From assembly GCA_021776775.1 (NCBI GenBank), contig JAJFFE010000336.1, forward strand, positions 1-48,094: a DNA stretch of 48,094 nucleotides, read 5' to 3'. Positions 7,160 through 17,920 of the stretch are shown here, in pieces (the stretch's first letter is position 1; every line of letters starts with the position of its first letter). Under the pieces are notes generated by a model that was given only the letters and a program-made list of their open reading frames with translations, was not told the DNA's origin and did not search any database. Origin of the DNA: Planctomycetota bacterium. GTDB taxonomy: Bacteria; Planctomycetota; UBA8108; UBA1146; JAJFFE01. The translations under genes and the position numbers were made by a program.

Positions 7160-9445
7160 CTACCCGAAGTCGTGCGCGAGACGAAAGCCGATGAACGGGT
7201 AGGCGATGTTCGGCGCACACCCCAGTCGGTACGCACAGTGGGCGCCGACCGAGCTGAAGTTCCACGAGCCGCCGCGAACGAGACGGAACGAGTCCTTCTC
7301 GCTGAACCAGGAGTCGCACCACTCGCGGATGCCGCCGGCCATGTCACGTACGCCGTACGGGGACTCGTCGACCGGGTAGGCACCGACGTCTTCGGGTTGC
7401 GACTTCCCCTCGGTGGAGTCGGCGTTCTTGCAGAAGGTTGCGTCGAATCGATCACCCCACGGGAAGATGCGTTCGTCGACTCCGCGCGCAGCCTTTTCCC
7501 ATTCGGCGTCGGTGGGTAGCCGGTAACGCCGGCCGTCGCGATTCGACCGCCAGTCGCAATAGCCGACGGCTTGGTCGAACGTGACGCAGAAGATCGGCCA
7601 GTTACGTCGTTCCTCGCTGTAAACCACCACACCGTCGTGCACGTCCCACACCGGCTCCTTCTTTGTTGGGATGTGAGGCATCCAGGCCTCGGCCGGATCG
7701 TACTGGTTGTCGACGATCGACTGTAGGAACTCGCGGTACTCTTCCCAGGTCACAGGAAACCGAGCGAGAGCGAACTCTTCGACCTGTACCAGGGTGCGGG
7801 GGTGGGATTTGAACGTCTTGTCGTCACCACCCATGATGAACGGTCCGGCCGGGATCTGGATGAAGTCTGCACCGATCTCCGTCTCGGTGCGAAGCCTTAG
7901 CGTCATTTCCACGTCGGCGCAGCGGTCCACACGAATGGGAGCAATCAGGGAGCGGCGCCCCGCCGCTGTCGCATCGAGTTGGTACCGCCCGGGAGAGATC
8001 GGTATGTTCTGCAAGTGGTCGCTTGCGATGACCACCGGGTTCGTTGCGGTTAGCACTCGCCGTCGTTCGACTAGTTGGGAGTAGCTGCACTCGACGACGG
8101 AACTCGCTTCGCACGAAATCGACAAGGTGCCGTTGCCGGCCAAGATCCGGTCGACGTCGGGGAGCTTCAGCGCGCGAAGCTGCGTCTCTAGGAATCGTCG
8201 CTGGAACTGATCGCCGAGTTGTTCGGCGTGTTCGAGCCGCTCCAGATAGATCTCGGCCAGCGCCTGACGCACGTCGGCGTTTCCCGGTGCGTCTTCGAGG
8301 GCTCGCAATAGATGTTGAAGCGCACGCTCCCGGTGAAGTTCGGACGCTTCGAGCGCTTGGTCGTACGCGTCTTCCTGGTCCCAGAACGCAGCCTTTTCTT
8401 CAGCCGATGCCCACGCTTCCGGCCGGCTCGAGTCGAGCGATGACTTGGTCGTGCGAGCGAGCTCGAGTGACTGCCGTGCCCGGTCTAGCTCTTCGTGGGC
8501 CGAGCGCAGATCGGTGCGGGCGCGTTCGAGTCGCCGCAAGCGATCGCGGCGACCGTCGAGAAAGTCGCGGACCTGCGCCGCCATCGCTTTGGCGCTCGCC
8601 ATGCGTCGCGTCGGGTTGGGATCGAGCGCTTGCGCGATGGTATCTCTCAACGAGGCGGGGCAGCGCTCCCACGCTTCTCCGCGTTCGTAGTCACCGCTCC
8701 GGATGAGCTCGAACGTCTGCGAGGTGGTCTCCGCCGAGAACGCGCGCCGTCGCGTGCAGAGTTCGTACAAGAGGGCGCCCAGCGCAAAGACATCGGTGAC
8801 GCCCGACACCGGTTGGTTGGGCTTGGTTTGCTCCGGAGCCATGTAGGCGGGAGTGCCGCGCGTGCCGCGCTTGACCGAAGGTGTTGACGGTTCGGACAGA
8901 CCCCAGTCGACCAGGTATACGTCGCCGTACTCCCCGATCATGATGTTCTCCGGTTTGATGTCGAGGTGAAGGATCTCGGAGTCGTGGGCAAACTGAACCG
9001 CGCCGCAGACCTGGACGAAGCTCGACAGAAATCGCGGCAATCCCCACTCGGCGTCGGCCAGTTCACTGCTCGTCGGATCGGACGCGACGAGAATTTCACG
9101 CAGGGAGCGTCCGCGGATCAACCGCATGACGTAGAACGGTCGCCCCTGTTTGTCGATGCCGACGTCGTGCACGGGCGGAACACACGGATGGTCGAGTAGC
9201 CCTGCGTGCAGCACCTCGGTCCAAAACTGTTGGACCGCGGCGGGGTTCGAGATGTGACCGCTGCGCAGATACTTCACAGCGACGGGGCGCTTGATGAGTG
9301 AGTCTTCGCCGCTGAAGACTTCGCCCATACCGCCTTCTCCGACGAACCCGTCGATTCGATACCGAGCCTCCGGCGAGCCGAACTGCACCTCCATCGGATT
9401 GGCATCGGTTGGCGCATCGAACCCTACGATGGTCCGCGTGAACAT
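7160..9445 (-). CDS. Ser/Thr protein kinase fused to an FGE/sulfatase-modifying-type domain
   Basis: About 761 residues from ATG 9445. Kinase domain, residues about 25-310: glycine loop GEGGMGEVF, VAVKYL with the ATP lysine (about Lys58), catalytic loop HLDIKPEN (HLD in place of HRD, Asp162), DWG in place of DFG (Asp180) and MAPEQ. Residues 310-400 form a long charged helix, probably coiled coil; a PEGA-like segment follows around 440-505 (SISCEASSVVECSYS to DVEMTLRLRT). The C-terminal 250 residues are FGE-sulfatase type: IPAGPFIMGG, FPVTWEEYREF, RLPTDAEWEKAARG, GIREWCDSW, LVRGGSWNF. Such fusions are common in planctomycetes; the second domain usually serves for binding, not catalysis. GTG 9610 would add 55 residues but lacks an SD and looks non-coding. 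No transmembrane segment is visible. Confidence 0.88.
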   Translation of the reverse strand: MFTRTIVGFDAPTDANPMEVQFGSPEARYRIDGFVGEGGMGEVFSGEDSLIKRPVAVKYLRSGHISNPAAVQQFWTEVLHAGLLDHPCVPPVHDVGIDKQGRPFYVMRLIRGRSLREILVASDPTSSELADAEWGLPRFLSSFVQVCGAVQFAHDSEILHLDIKPENIMIGEYGDVYLVDWGLSEPSTPSVKRGTRGTPAYMAPEQTKPNQPVSGVTDVFALGALLYELCTRRRAFSAETTSQTFELIRSGDYERGEAWERCPASLRDTIAQALDPNPTRRMASAKAMAAQVRDFLDGRRDRLRRLERARTDLRSAHEELDRARQSLELARTTKSSLDSSRPEAWASAEEKAAFWDQEDAYDQALEASELHRERALQHLLRALEDAPGNADVRQALAEIYLERLEHAEQLGDQFQRRFLETQLRALKLPDVDRILAGNGTLSISCEASSVVECSYSQLVERRRVLTATNPVVIASDHLQNIPISPGRYQLDATAAGRRSLIAPIRVDRCADVEMTLRLRTETEIGADFIQIPAGPFIMGGDDKTFKSHPRTLVQVEEFALARFPVTWEEYREFLQSIVDNQYDPAEAWMPHIPTKKEPVWDVHDGVVVYSEERRNWPIFCVTFDQAVGYCDWRSNRDGRRYRLPTDAEWEKAARGVDERIFPWGDRFDATFCKNADSTEGKSQPEDVGAYPVDESPYGVRDMAGGIREWCDSWFSEKDSFRLVRGGSWNFSSVGAHCAYRLGCAPNIAYPFIGFRLAHDFG

Positions 9446-9737
9446 TTGGCTAGGGGTGGCCGCCTTGGTTTCGTCACGCTTCTCGTCAGTGATGGTCAGA
9501 CCTCTCCGTGGGGTGTGACGATGGTAATCGAGCCTGAACGCGCGATGTTGCCTGGGTTCCGGACGGTGCCCGAATTCCTGACACTCCGGGCTGCCGTAGA
9601 TATTGCGCACACCGACACTATTCTAGTGAGGATCTGAATCGATGGGGATTCCAACCCGCGCGTCGAAAGCCGACCCCGGCTTTCAGACTAGGCAAGGTCC
9701 ACGACGCAACCGGGTGCGAGAACGAGTGGAGGCTCTT

Positions 9738-12581
9738 GTGTGTAATCGAATATGGCAAAAGTGTTTAGGGCGAGTCGCCCTGGCGCTGGTGATCACAGCT
9801 GCGCTGTTCCCGACGGGGGCGATGGCGGGCAACTACCTGTACTCCATAGTGCTGGACCGAACGGGTGCCGATCGGAACTACATTTACTCCCTCCGCGAGG
9901 GTAGCGGGACGATCGCGGTGACTAGCACTCGGCTACGCGACGCGCTCGACGCGCTCGACGCCCCCCACGACGTGCTGGTCAACTCGTACAGCGTCGGAAT
10001 GGGGACCCATGACTATGAAAACGACGCCTGGCACGGCGCCTTGCTGTGGTCCGTTACGCCGAACTCCAAGGGCATGTACCCGACCGATCTCTACTACGAG
10101 CCGTACAACGATCGTCGATCCGATCTCTACATCTCTCCGCACGAGCGGAATACTGAAGACGGCTTTCTGACCGACTTGAATCTCAAGGCGGCGGAAGAAA
10201 ACACTGCGGACCTGCCGCATCCGATCCACCAACTTCTCGCCACGCCGACTTTGGGCATTGCCGGTGGTCAGACCGGTCACCCCACGGCGACATCGCCTGA
10301 CAACCTCGTCGGGTTCGACGCTCGGTTGACGCCTTCCGGGGGGACGATTTACTTCACGATCTCCAAGGCGTTTGGGGCCTTCAAGACTTCCGATGTTCTG
10401 TGCGAAGAGAACGGAGTCATCACGGTCTGGGTGGACTCGGGCGGACTTGGGATCAACGCGGCTGACAAGATTGATGCGCTCGACGTCGACGCGATGTATC
10501 ACCTTTTCCGCGACCTCGAACCGAGCTTTCTCTATTCGTTGAGCGCTGATAGTCCCTCCGTCGGCCCAGGACTGAAAAAAGCGTCAGACCTCTATCACCA
10601 CATCGTTGGGGCGGGTGCATTCAGTGAACTGCATCGAAGTGCCTTTGCGTCAGGGGCGGCGCCTGACAACTCCGACATCGACACCGTCGTGTCTATCGAC
10701 CCGGCCGAGTCTCAAGCGATACTGGACCTCAACCTCGAGATCAACGTGGACGACGACGACGGAACCGTCTGGCTCGGTTACGACCAAGAGAATGAGATCA
10801 CGGTGTTCTGGGACTTTCAGCTAGAGACGATCATCCCCGAGAGCGGAGGTTTCGGCGGGAGAACGACCAAGACCTTGGAGCCGGGAGATGAAGTACGACT
10901 TGACCTCTTCATTGAAATCGACGGCCGCGTCTTCGCCCATCACGAGGTGATCAAGCGCACTGAGACCACGGCCAACCTCGCGACCGATCTGCAAGCGTTC
11001 GTCGGTCGCGGCGGCTCGACCTTGGTGGTGACGTCAACGGCGACGGTCGGCGAGTGGGATTTCGTGGTCGACGGAGTGAAGTACACGACGCCGGTGACCC
11101 AGTCGACCTTGACGTTGCCTCTAGCGCCCGGATTCCACGTCGCCGAAGTTCACTACGTGGACGTCAACGACCGGAGCGCCGCGCTGCGAGAGTCGTTCGT
11201 GGTTCCGAGCGGAATGGCTCCACCTGCGAATGTCACCGCGACACCGCTCAACACGGACCCTCCGCGCTACCGTCTGGACTGGACGGTCGAGGGTGCGGGC
11301 ATGCAGTCCGTGCAGATTGTCGTGCAGGGTCCGAACGTCGATTCCGCCGTCTTGGTGGCCGGGAACTCCTGGGAAACCGACGATCTGTCGCTCGGGTGCT
11401 ATCGGTACCAGCTGCGTCGAGTCTCGGGCTCTGGTACGTCGGCTCCGGTTTCGATCTCGGTCTGTGTCACCGACCAGCAAGTGCGTCGGATCGACGATCA
11501 TCTCGTCGTCGACGGAGGTACCCAGGGAGCGCCCGGAGACTCGGCGTACCTCGATGGCTCCGGTGAGGTAGTCTCTGTCGACACGTCGCGTTCGGGCGGT
11601 GATTTCATTCGCTACTCGATCAACGCTCGGTCGTTCGAGTTTGCGACGATCACGCCGGGTGCCGCCATTGACACGCTGCACGCCGTCACCAGCATTCTCG
11701 ACCAGCAACTCGGCGCCATGTCCATCGCGCCTATGGGTGGCCCTCCGGGCACGGGGTACTTACCCGGCGGAGTCAAGAATCGATTGTTGTGGGTCGCCGT
11801 CGATGCCGGAGGCGGAGACATGGTCGTGATGACGGAAGAAGACGGTACCTATGTCGATCACACGTCGCTCTCCGTCAACGCTGACGACGTCTCGGCCATG
11901 GCCTATGATCCGTCGAACCATCGGCTGATCATGGTTGTGAACGGACAGCTTCATGAGGTCGACCTGCCGGTGGACATGATCACCGCAGCCGAGCTCGTTG
12001 CTCAGCCCATGGACGTGCTGAATTCTATGGTTGCCGATTCGGTGACCATGGTCGAAAGCGGCTACTACGAAGTCTCCGGGATCACCGATATCGAGGATGG
12101 TGTGACTCACCTCGCAACCCTCGCCACCGCGGACGACGAGGTTGTCTCGTCGATTCCATTCAGTGGGCCGATTAGTGTCGTGTCGGGCATGGTCTACGGC
12201 CGTCACGGAGCCGCCGCCCGTCCGAGTTACTACATCTCCGAGGGGACTCTGCTCGTCGAGTACTTTGGTCGAGACCCGCGCGGGATTCATCCGAGCCCGA
12301 GCGCGTCGTATCCGTTCCACAACTGGAACCGGTTCGGTGATCTCGACGGAGACGGCTTCGCCTTCATGCAGGGAGACTTCGACTTCCTTGCTCTGGTGCT
12401 GAGTGATCCCACGCGTGCCGACGCGCTTCCGTGCCAGGCCAGCTTGGATCTGAATCAAGACGGGATCTTCGATGCTGAAGATTGCGTCATCTTCACCGCG
12501 GCGCAGGGCGGAACCTTGCCCACGCACACGTGCCTTCCGCTCTTCTCGACCGTTCCCTGCAACAACCCGTCGTGCCAGTAG
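9738..12581 (+). CDS. Large secreted protein with C-terminal dockerin-like calcium repeats, function unknown
   Basis: 947 residues. GTG 9738 was chosen because GGAGG lies five bases upstream and the product then begins with a signal peptide (LGRVALALVITAALFPTGAMA). No catalytic family is recognised. Residues about 30-330 contain many short Asp/Tyr-rich motifs. The middle (about 330-560) looks beta-sandwich-like, with a fibronectin-like stretch near ANVTATPLNTDPPRYRLDW, and about 600-850 reads like beta-propeller or lectin material. Near the C-terminus GDLDGDGFAFMQGDFDFL and LDLNQDGIFDAEDCVIF are two EF-hand-like calcium loops, as in type I dockerins. The tail is Cys-rich (CLPLFSTVPCNNPSC). 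A strong hairpin follows. The gene runs divergently from the kinase. Confidence 0.8.
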   Translation: MCNRIWQKCLGRVALALVITAALFPTGAMAGNYLYSIVLDRTGADRNYIYSLREGSGTIAVTSTRLRDALDALDAPHDVLVNSYSVGMGTHDYENDAWHGALLWSVTPNSKGMYPTDLYYEPYNDRRSDLYISPHERNTEDGFLTDLNLKAAEENTADLPHPIHQLLATPTLGIAGGQTGHPTATSPDNLVGFDARLTPSGGTIYFTISKAFGAFKTSDVLCEENGVITVWVDSGGLGINAADKIDALDVDAMYHLFRDLEPSFLYSLSADSPSVGPGLKKASDLYHHIVGAGAFSELHRSAFASGAAPDNSDIDTVVSIDPAESQAILDLNLEINVDDDDGTVWLGYDQENEITVFWDFQLETIIPESGGFGGRTTKTLEPGDEVRLDLFIEIDGRVFAHHEVIKRTETTANLATDLQAFVGRGGSTLVVTSTATVGEWDFVVDGVKYTTPVTQSTLTLPLAPGFHVAEVHYVDVNDRSAALRESFVVPSGMAPPANVTATPLNTDPPRYRLDWTVEGAGMQSVQIVVQGPNVDSAVLVAGNSWETDDLSLGCYRYQLRRVSGSGTSAPVSISVCVTDQQVRRIDDHLVVDGGTQGAPGDSAYLDGSGEVVSVDTSRSGGDFIRYSINARSFEFATITPGAAIDTLHAVTSILDQQLGAMSIAPMGGPPGTGYLPGGVKNRLLWVAVDAGGGDMVVMTEEDGTYVDHTSLSVNADDVSAMAYDPSNHRLIMVVNGQLHEVDLPVDMITAAELVAQPMDVLNSMVADSVTMVESGYYEVSGITDIEDGVTHLATLATADDEVVSSIPFSGPISVVSGMVYGRHGAAARPSYYISEGTLLVEYFGRDPRGIHPSPSASYPFHNWNRFGDLDGDGFAFMQGDFDFLALVLSDPTRADALPCQASLDLNQDGIFDAEDCVIFTAAQGGTLPTHTCLPLFSTVPCNNPSCQ

Positions 12582-12596
12582 GGACGTACTTCTTCA

Positions 12597-12625
12597 AGAA
12601 GCGCAGCCGAGCCGGCTGCGCTTCT
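12597..12625 (+). terminator. Strong hairpin between the secreted protein and the sigma54 activator
   Basis: 12597-12608 (AGAAGCGCAGCC) and 12614-12625 form an exact 12-bp inverted repeat, extendable by one G-C pair, around a very short loop. It begins 16 bases after the stop codon at 12581. Only CCTT follows, so it is a weak Rho-independent terminator or a 3'-end stabilising hairpin; the start codon at 12655 comes soon after. Confidence 0.65.
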
Positions 12626-12654
12626 CCTTGGATCGCTATCGGCCAGGAGGCGCG

Positions 12655-14472
<1,818 letters not shown>

Positions 14473-14603
14473 TCAGGCGATACCTCTCTCCGGATTGGCC
14501 CCGCATCTCGGCGTTAACGTGGTGGTGACGCTGCGTTCGGCGCGTACTATGGGCGCGAAAGCCCGAGAATCTCACAGTGAGAATCTCGGAGTCGGAGGTG
14601 CCC

Positions 14604-15794
14604 ATGAACCCATTGCGAAACGTCTCTTGGTGGTGGCCTGCGGTCGTCGTGGTCGCGCTCGCACCGTGGGCGATGGCCCAGGTCGTGGACAAGACGCCGA
14701 GTGACGCGCCCGGTACGCCGCTCGGTAAGGAAGAGTGCCTCGCAATCTTGCGCGAGTTGAGTCCGCAGCCCGACGAGCCGTGGCGAACCATTCCGTGGCG
14801 CATTTCCCTGCTCGAAGCGCAACGCGACGCGGCGAAGCAGAAGAAGCTGATTTTCATTTGGGCGATGGACGGTCACCCACTGGGTTGCACGTGAAACAAC
14901 GGCGTGCTCGACCGTGCGTCGACATTGGCCGATGAAGAGCTTCTGGCTCTCCTTGAATCGCGGTTCATTCCGGTCGCGATCGATCAAGCGTACCAACGCC
15001 GTCAAAAGGACAACGAAGGCGAGTTCTATCGAAAGATCGCCGGCCGTGGACCCCGGAGTGACTTCAAGGCGACAACCCAAGGCTTCTACATTGCGACTGC
15101 GTCCGGCGAGTTCGTCGCGTACAACAACAATCGTGGCGCCGACCGCATCAAGAAGCTCATGCAGCAAGCCGTGGCCGAGCACGAACCGTCGGCCGACGTA
15201 GCACCGCTGCCGGTTGGAGAGCGAGACAAGCGGTACAACCCGAACCCGCCCGATGGCGGGCTCGTCGTGCGGGTGCGCTCGAAGGTGCTCGGTGGATACG
15301 AGCCGTCGAGCGATCCGTGGCGTCTCATCATGCAGTCCGCGCTTTCGAGAGACAATCTGTGGATCACGAAAGGAGAGCACGAGGCACTTGCCGCCGGGCG
15401 TCTGCTCGAACCGCTCAAAATTCGGCTGGCGCGTTTTCACCTCGTCGACAGTACCCGCGGAGAGCCGTCGATGTGGAAGGAAGCCGACCTGCGCCAACTC
15501 GACCTTCGCCTGGAGAACGGCGAGTTGCGCGGCACGGTCCACCTCGAGACTGCGTCTGGAGACCGGGGATACCAGGCGAGCGTGTTCGGCGTGATCGAAA
15601 CGAAGGGTGGCCGCGTGACGAAGTTCGAGGTCGCGGTCAAAGGAGAGTTCTGGGGAGAGGGTCGCTACGCAAGGCGTGCTCCGAAGGGTAAGTTTCCGCT
15701 CGCGGTCGCCTTCACGCTTGCTGATGGCAAAGACGTCGCGGACCGAATTCCTCCGCAAGGATCCCGCGGGTGGCTCGGGGGGTACTTGAGGTGA
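14604..15794 (+). CDS. Candidate selenoprotein: secreted thioredoxin-like protein with in-frame TGA
   Basis: ATG 14604 has GGAGG five bases upstream. The frame reaches TGA at 14892 (codon 97) and then continues in the same frame for 299 more sense codons to 15794, giving 396 residues if TGA is read through. Residues 1-26 form a signal peptide ending PWAMA. The region before the TGA has the thioredoxin-like look AAKQKKLIFIWAMDGHPLGC, then Thr, then TGA, then NNGVLDRA; this puts Cys95 and residue 97 in a C-x-U redox motif. After it come LLALLESRFIPVAID and TQGFYIATASGEFV, as in thioredoxin-fold proteins. Residues about 180-396 form a second domain of unknown type. A bulged hairpin just after the TGA fits a bacterial SECIS (separate entry). 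A nonsense mutation or a base error replacing Cys (TGC/TGT) remains possible. It heads a cluster with rhomboid and S41 proteases. Confidence 0.75.
14892..14931 (+). promoter_or_regulatory. Putative selenocysteine codon (TGA) and bacterial SECIS hairpin
   Basis: TGA is at 14892-14894. After five bases, 14900-14903 (CGGC) pairs with 14928-14931 (GCCG), then GTG 14904-14906 with CAT 14923-14925 (one G-T wobble), then TCGAC 14908-14912 with GTCGA 14918-14922. C14907 is bulged on the left, and two bases are bulged on the right. The apical loop is CGTGC (14913-14917), starting 18 bases after the TGA and containing GU. Bacterial SECIS elements are hairpins directly after the UGA with a G or GU in the loop about 16-37 bases away and a bulged stem, so position and form fit. 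Pairing was done by hand. Confidence 0.6.
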
Positions 15795-15825
15795 TGTCAC
15801 CCGTACGATCGGTAGTCGAGACGCT

Positions 15826-16638
15826 ATGATTCCGCTGCGCGACAACATTGACTCTCGGACGACGCCTTACGTCAACTACGCGTTGATCGCGATCTGCGTC
15901 GTGGTCTTCCTGTTTCAGATCGGAGACGAAACGGGACGGATGATCGAACGCTTCGGCATGATCCCGGGGCGCGTAGCGCACCCGGACACTCCCGTGATGA
16001 TTCGCGATCAGCAGATCGTAGTCACGCCGGTTGGGTACATGCTTGAAGAGTTCGAACGCCCCGCCGAACGGTCGCCAGTGCCGGCGTGGCTGACGCTCCT
16101 GACCTGTGTGTTTCTCCACGGCGGCTGGCTTCACTTGATCGGCAATATGCTCTTCCTGTGGATCTTCGGGGATAACGTCGAGGATCGCTTGGGCCATGTC
16201 CGTTACGCGCTCTTCTATTTGGTCGCGGGAGTCGTCGCGAGTCTGGTTCACCTGCTGTCGGGGCCCGAGTCGACGATTCCGACCATCGGGGCGAGCGGAG
16301 CGGTGGCCGGAGTCATGGGTGCGTACTTACTGCTCTATCCTCACGCCAAGGTGCTGACCGTCATTCCCATCTTTTTCTTCCTCCACATGATGGTCATCCC
16401 CGCCCCGTTCTTCCTTGGCATCTGGTTCGTTCTTCAATTCTTCCAGGGAGTCGCGAGCGTAGGGTCGGTCCAATCGGGTGGCGTGGCGTGGTGGGCGCAC
16501 ATCGGAGGGTTCGTGCTCGGGTTCGTCGTCATTTGGATCTGCAAGCAGCGGTCTTGGCTATCTCCCGCGGTCGTCGAAGTGCGTCCGCGGACCAGCCGCT
16601 TTGGACAGTACCGCGTTCGCCGCCGCCGCGATTGGTGA
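15826..16638 (+). CDS. Rhomboid-family intramembrane serine protease
   Basis: 270 residues with about six transmembrane segments. The family marks are complete: HGGWLHLIGNMLFLWIFGDN (His98, His103, Asn107 in helix 2 and its lead-in), GASGAVAGVMGAY with catalytic Ser157 and helix-packing glycines, and AHIGGFVLG with catalytic His225. A 40-residue insertion lies in the first external loop (about 35-85). It cleaves transmembrane or near-membrane substrates within the inner membrane. It starts 31 bp after the candidate selenoprotein and its stop overlaps a possible start (ATG 16638) of the S41 gene, so the three genes look co-transcribed. ATG 15826 fits the conserved N-terminus, but no good SD is visible. 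Confidence 0.93.
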   Translation: MIPLRDNIDSRTTPYVNYALIAICVVVFLFQIGDETGRMIERFGMIPGRVAHPDTPVMIRDQQIVVTPVGYMLEEFERPAERSPVPAWLTLLTCVFLHGGWLHLIGNMLFLWIFGDNVEDRLGHVRYALFYLVAGVVASLVHLLSGPESTIPTIGASGAVAGVMGAYLLLYPHAKVLTVIPIFFFLHMMVIPAPFFLGIWFVLQFFQGVASVGSVQSGGVAWWAHIGGFVLGFVVIWICKQRSWLSPAVVEVRPRTSRFGQYRVRRRRDW

Positions 16639-16664
16639 TGGGGCAGACCGAAAGGGTTGTTCGT

Positions 16665-17861
16665 ATGAGACTCCTTATTGCGTTGTTCCTGTTCGGCGCG
16701 TTTGCGCCTGCGAGTCTGACCCTTGGCCAACAGGACGTCGGAGCCGTCGTCGACGAGCCGCGCTATGTTGCGTGGATCTTCGACGCGGTGACGGACGCGC
16801 TCCGCAAGGGAACGACCGGCGGAGCGACCGTGCTCGACTCGTTGATCGAAGAGCACCGACCGGCCGCGTTGCGTGCGTCGTCGGCGTCAGAAGAGTGTGT
16901 CGCCGTTCATGCGCTCCTGGCCGGAATACCGAGCAGCCATGTGGCGCTCTTCTCTCGCGCGGCGTACGGGTTCTTCGATCGCGAACTCCGGGGCGTAGAG
17001 TCGCTCACGGTCGGGCTTTTTCTTCGGGAACGGTCCGGTGCCCTCTACGTCGACGATCTCATGGTCGGTGGCCCGGCTGATCGGGCGGGGCTGAAGCGTG
17101 GAGACCGAATTGTCGCGATCGATGGCGTCGCCGCGAAGCGGAGTCCGAGACTCGACCTTCGCAACGATGACGCGTACCTCCCGGATTCGGCGAGCCATCT
17201 GGTGCTGGTCGAGGTGGAAGTTCCGATCGATCTCGACGTTCGACGCGGCGAAGAGAGCCGCAAGTTCCGGGTCTCCCCCGAAGAGTACTCGTCGCTGCAG
17301 GGGGACCACGCTTCGGCCCGAGTGATCGAGAGCGGCGGGAACTCGCTGGGCTACGTGCGGTTGTCCTACATGTATGGTCGTCACACGTCGAAGTTGATGC
17401 GTCCACTCCTGCAAGAGCGATTTCGCGAGTGTGACGGGCTCGTGCTCGACCTTCGCGGAAGAGGCGGTAGCCAGATTGCCATGTGGGCGTTGATGGCCAT
17501 GTTCCAGAGCAAGCAGCAAGCGCCGATCTGGAGCCGTCCGGTGGTTCTCCTCGTCGATCGCAATACGCGCAGCGCCAAAGAGGTCTTCGCCGATTGGTTT
17601 CAGAAGGCGAAGTTGGGCAAGGTTGTGGGAGAGACCACTGTGGGCGCGGCGCGCGGCGGGCGGTGGAGTCCGATCGGCGATGAGTACATGCTGCTCTGTC
17701 CACGAGAGCCGTTCGCGCCCGCCCGAGGGTTAGAACTCAGCGGGCTCACGCCAGATGTTCTCGTTGACGACTCGTGGCCGGCCGCCTCGGATTCAATTCT
17801 CGCTCGCGGGCTTGTTGTCTTGAGCAACTCCATCACTGACGCGTCGAAAGCGTCGCAGTGA
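16665..17861 (+). CDS. Secreted PDZ-S41 family serine protease
   Basis: 398 residues with a signal peptide (MRLLIALFLFGAFAPASLTL). A PDZ domain lies at about 112-200 (LYVDDLMVGGPADRAGLKRG, then DRIVAIDG). The S41 core at about 220-385 has LGYVRLSYMYGRH, GLVLDLRGRGGSQ and NTRSAKEVFADWF, which places the nucleophile at Ser303 and a Glu at 306. The segment after it, VVGETTVGAARGG, lacks the Lys that acts as base in classical C-terminal processing proteases (GKG), so the catalytic arrangement may be of another S41 type or activity may be altered. ATG 16665 is preceded by AAAGGG and starts the signal peptide; ATG 16638, overlapping the rhomboid stop, would add nine residues. The likely role is envelope protein processing. 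Confidence 0.88.
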   Translation: MRLLIALFLFGAFAPASLTLGQQDVGAVVDEPRYVAWIFDAVTDALRKGTTGGATVLDSLIEEHRPAALRASSASEECVAVHALLAGIPSSHVALFSRAAYGFFDRELRGVESLTVGLFLRERSGALYVDDLMVGGPADRAGLKRGDRIVAIDGVAAKRSPRLDLRNDDAYLPDSASHLVLVEVEVPIDLDVRRGEESRKFRVSPEEYSSLQGDHASARVIESGGNSLGYVRLSYMYGRHTSKLMRPLLQERFRECDGLVLDLRGRGGSQIAMWALMAMFQSKQQAPIWSRPVVLLVDRNTRSAKEVFADWFQKAKLGKVVGETTVGAARGGRWSPIGDEYMLLCPREPFAPARGLELSGLTPDVLVDDSWPAASDSILARGLVVLSNSITDASKASQ

Positions 17862-17920
17862 GGCGCGACTCTCGTCTGGGGCTGTAGTGCAGTAACAACA
17901 GCCACGCGAATCCAGTCCCG

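Noticed and set aside
9446..9610. Upstream start (GTG 9610) for the kinase
   Set aside because: There is no ribosome site and the added 55 residues look non-coding; ATG 9445 precedes the kinase domain suitably.
14577..14894. Short gene ending at TGA 14892 as a complete protein
   Set aside because: The frame continues with coherent sequence, the stop falls within a thioredoxin-type motif, and the second part has no start with a ribosome site.
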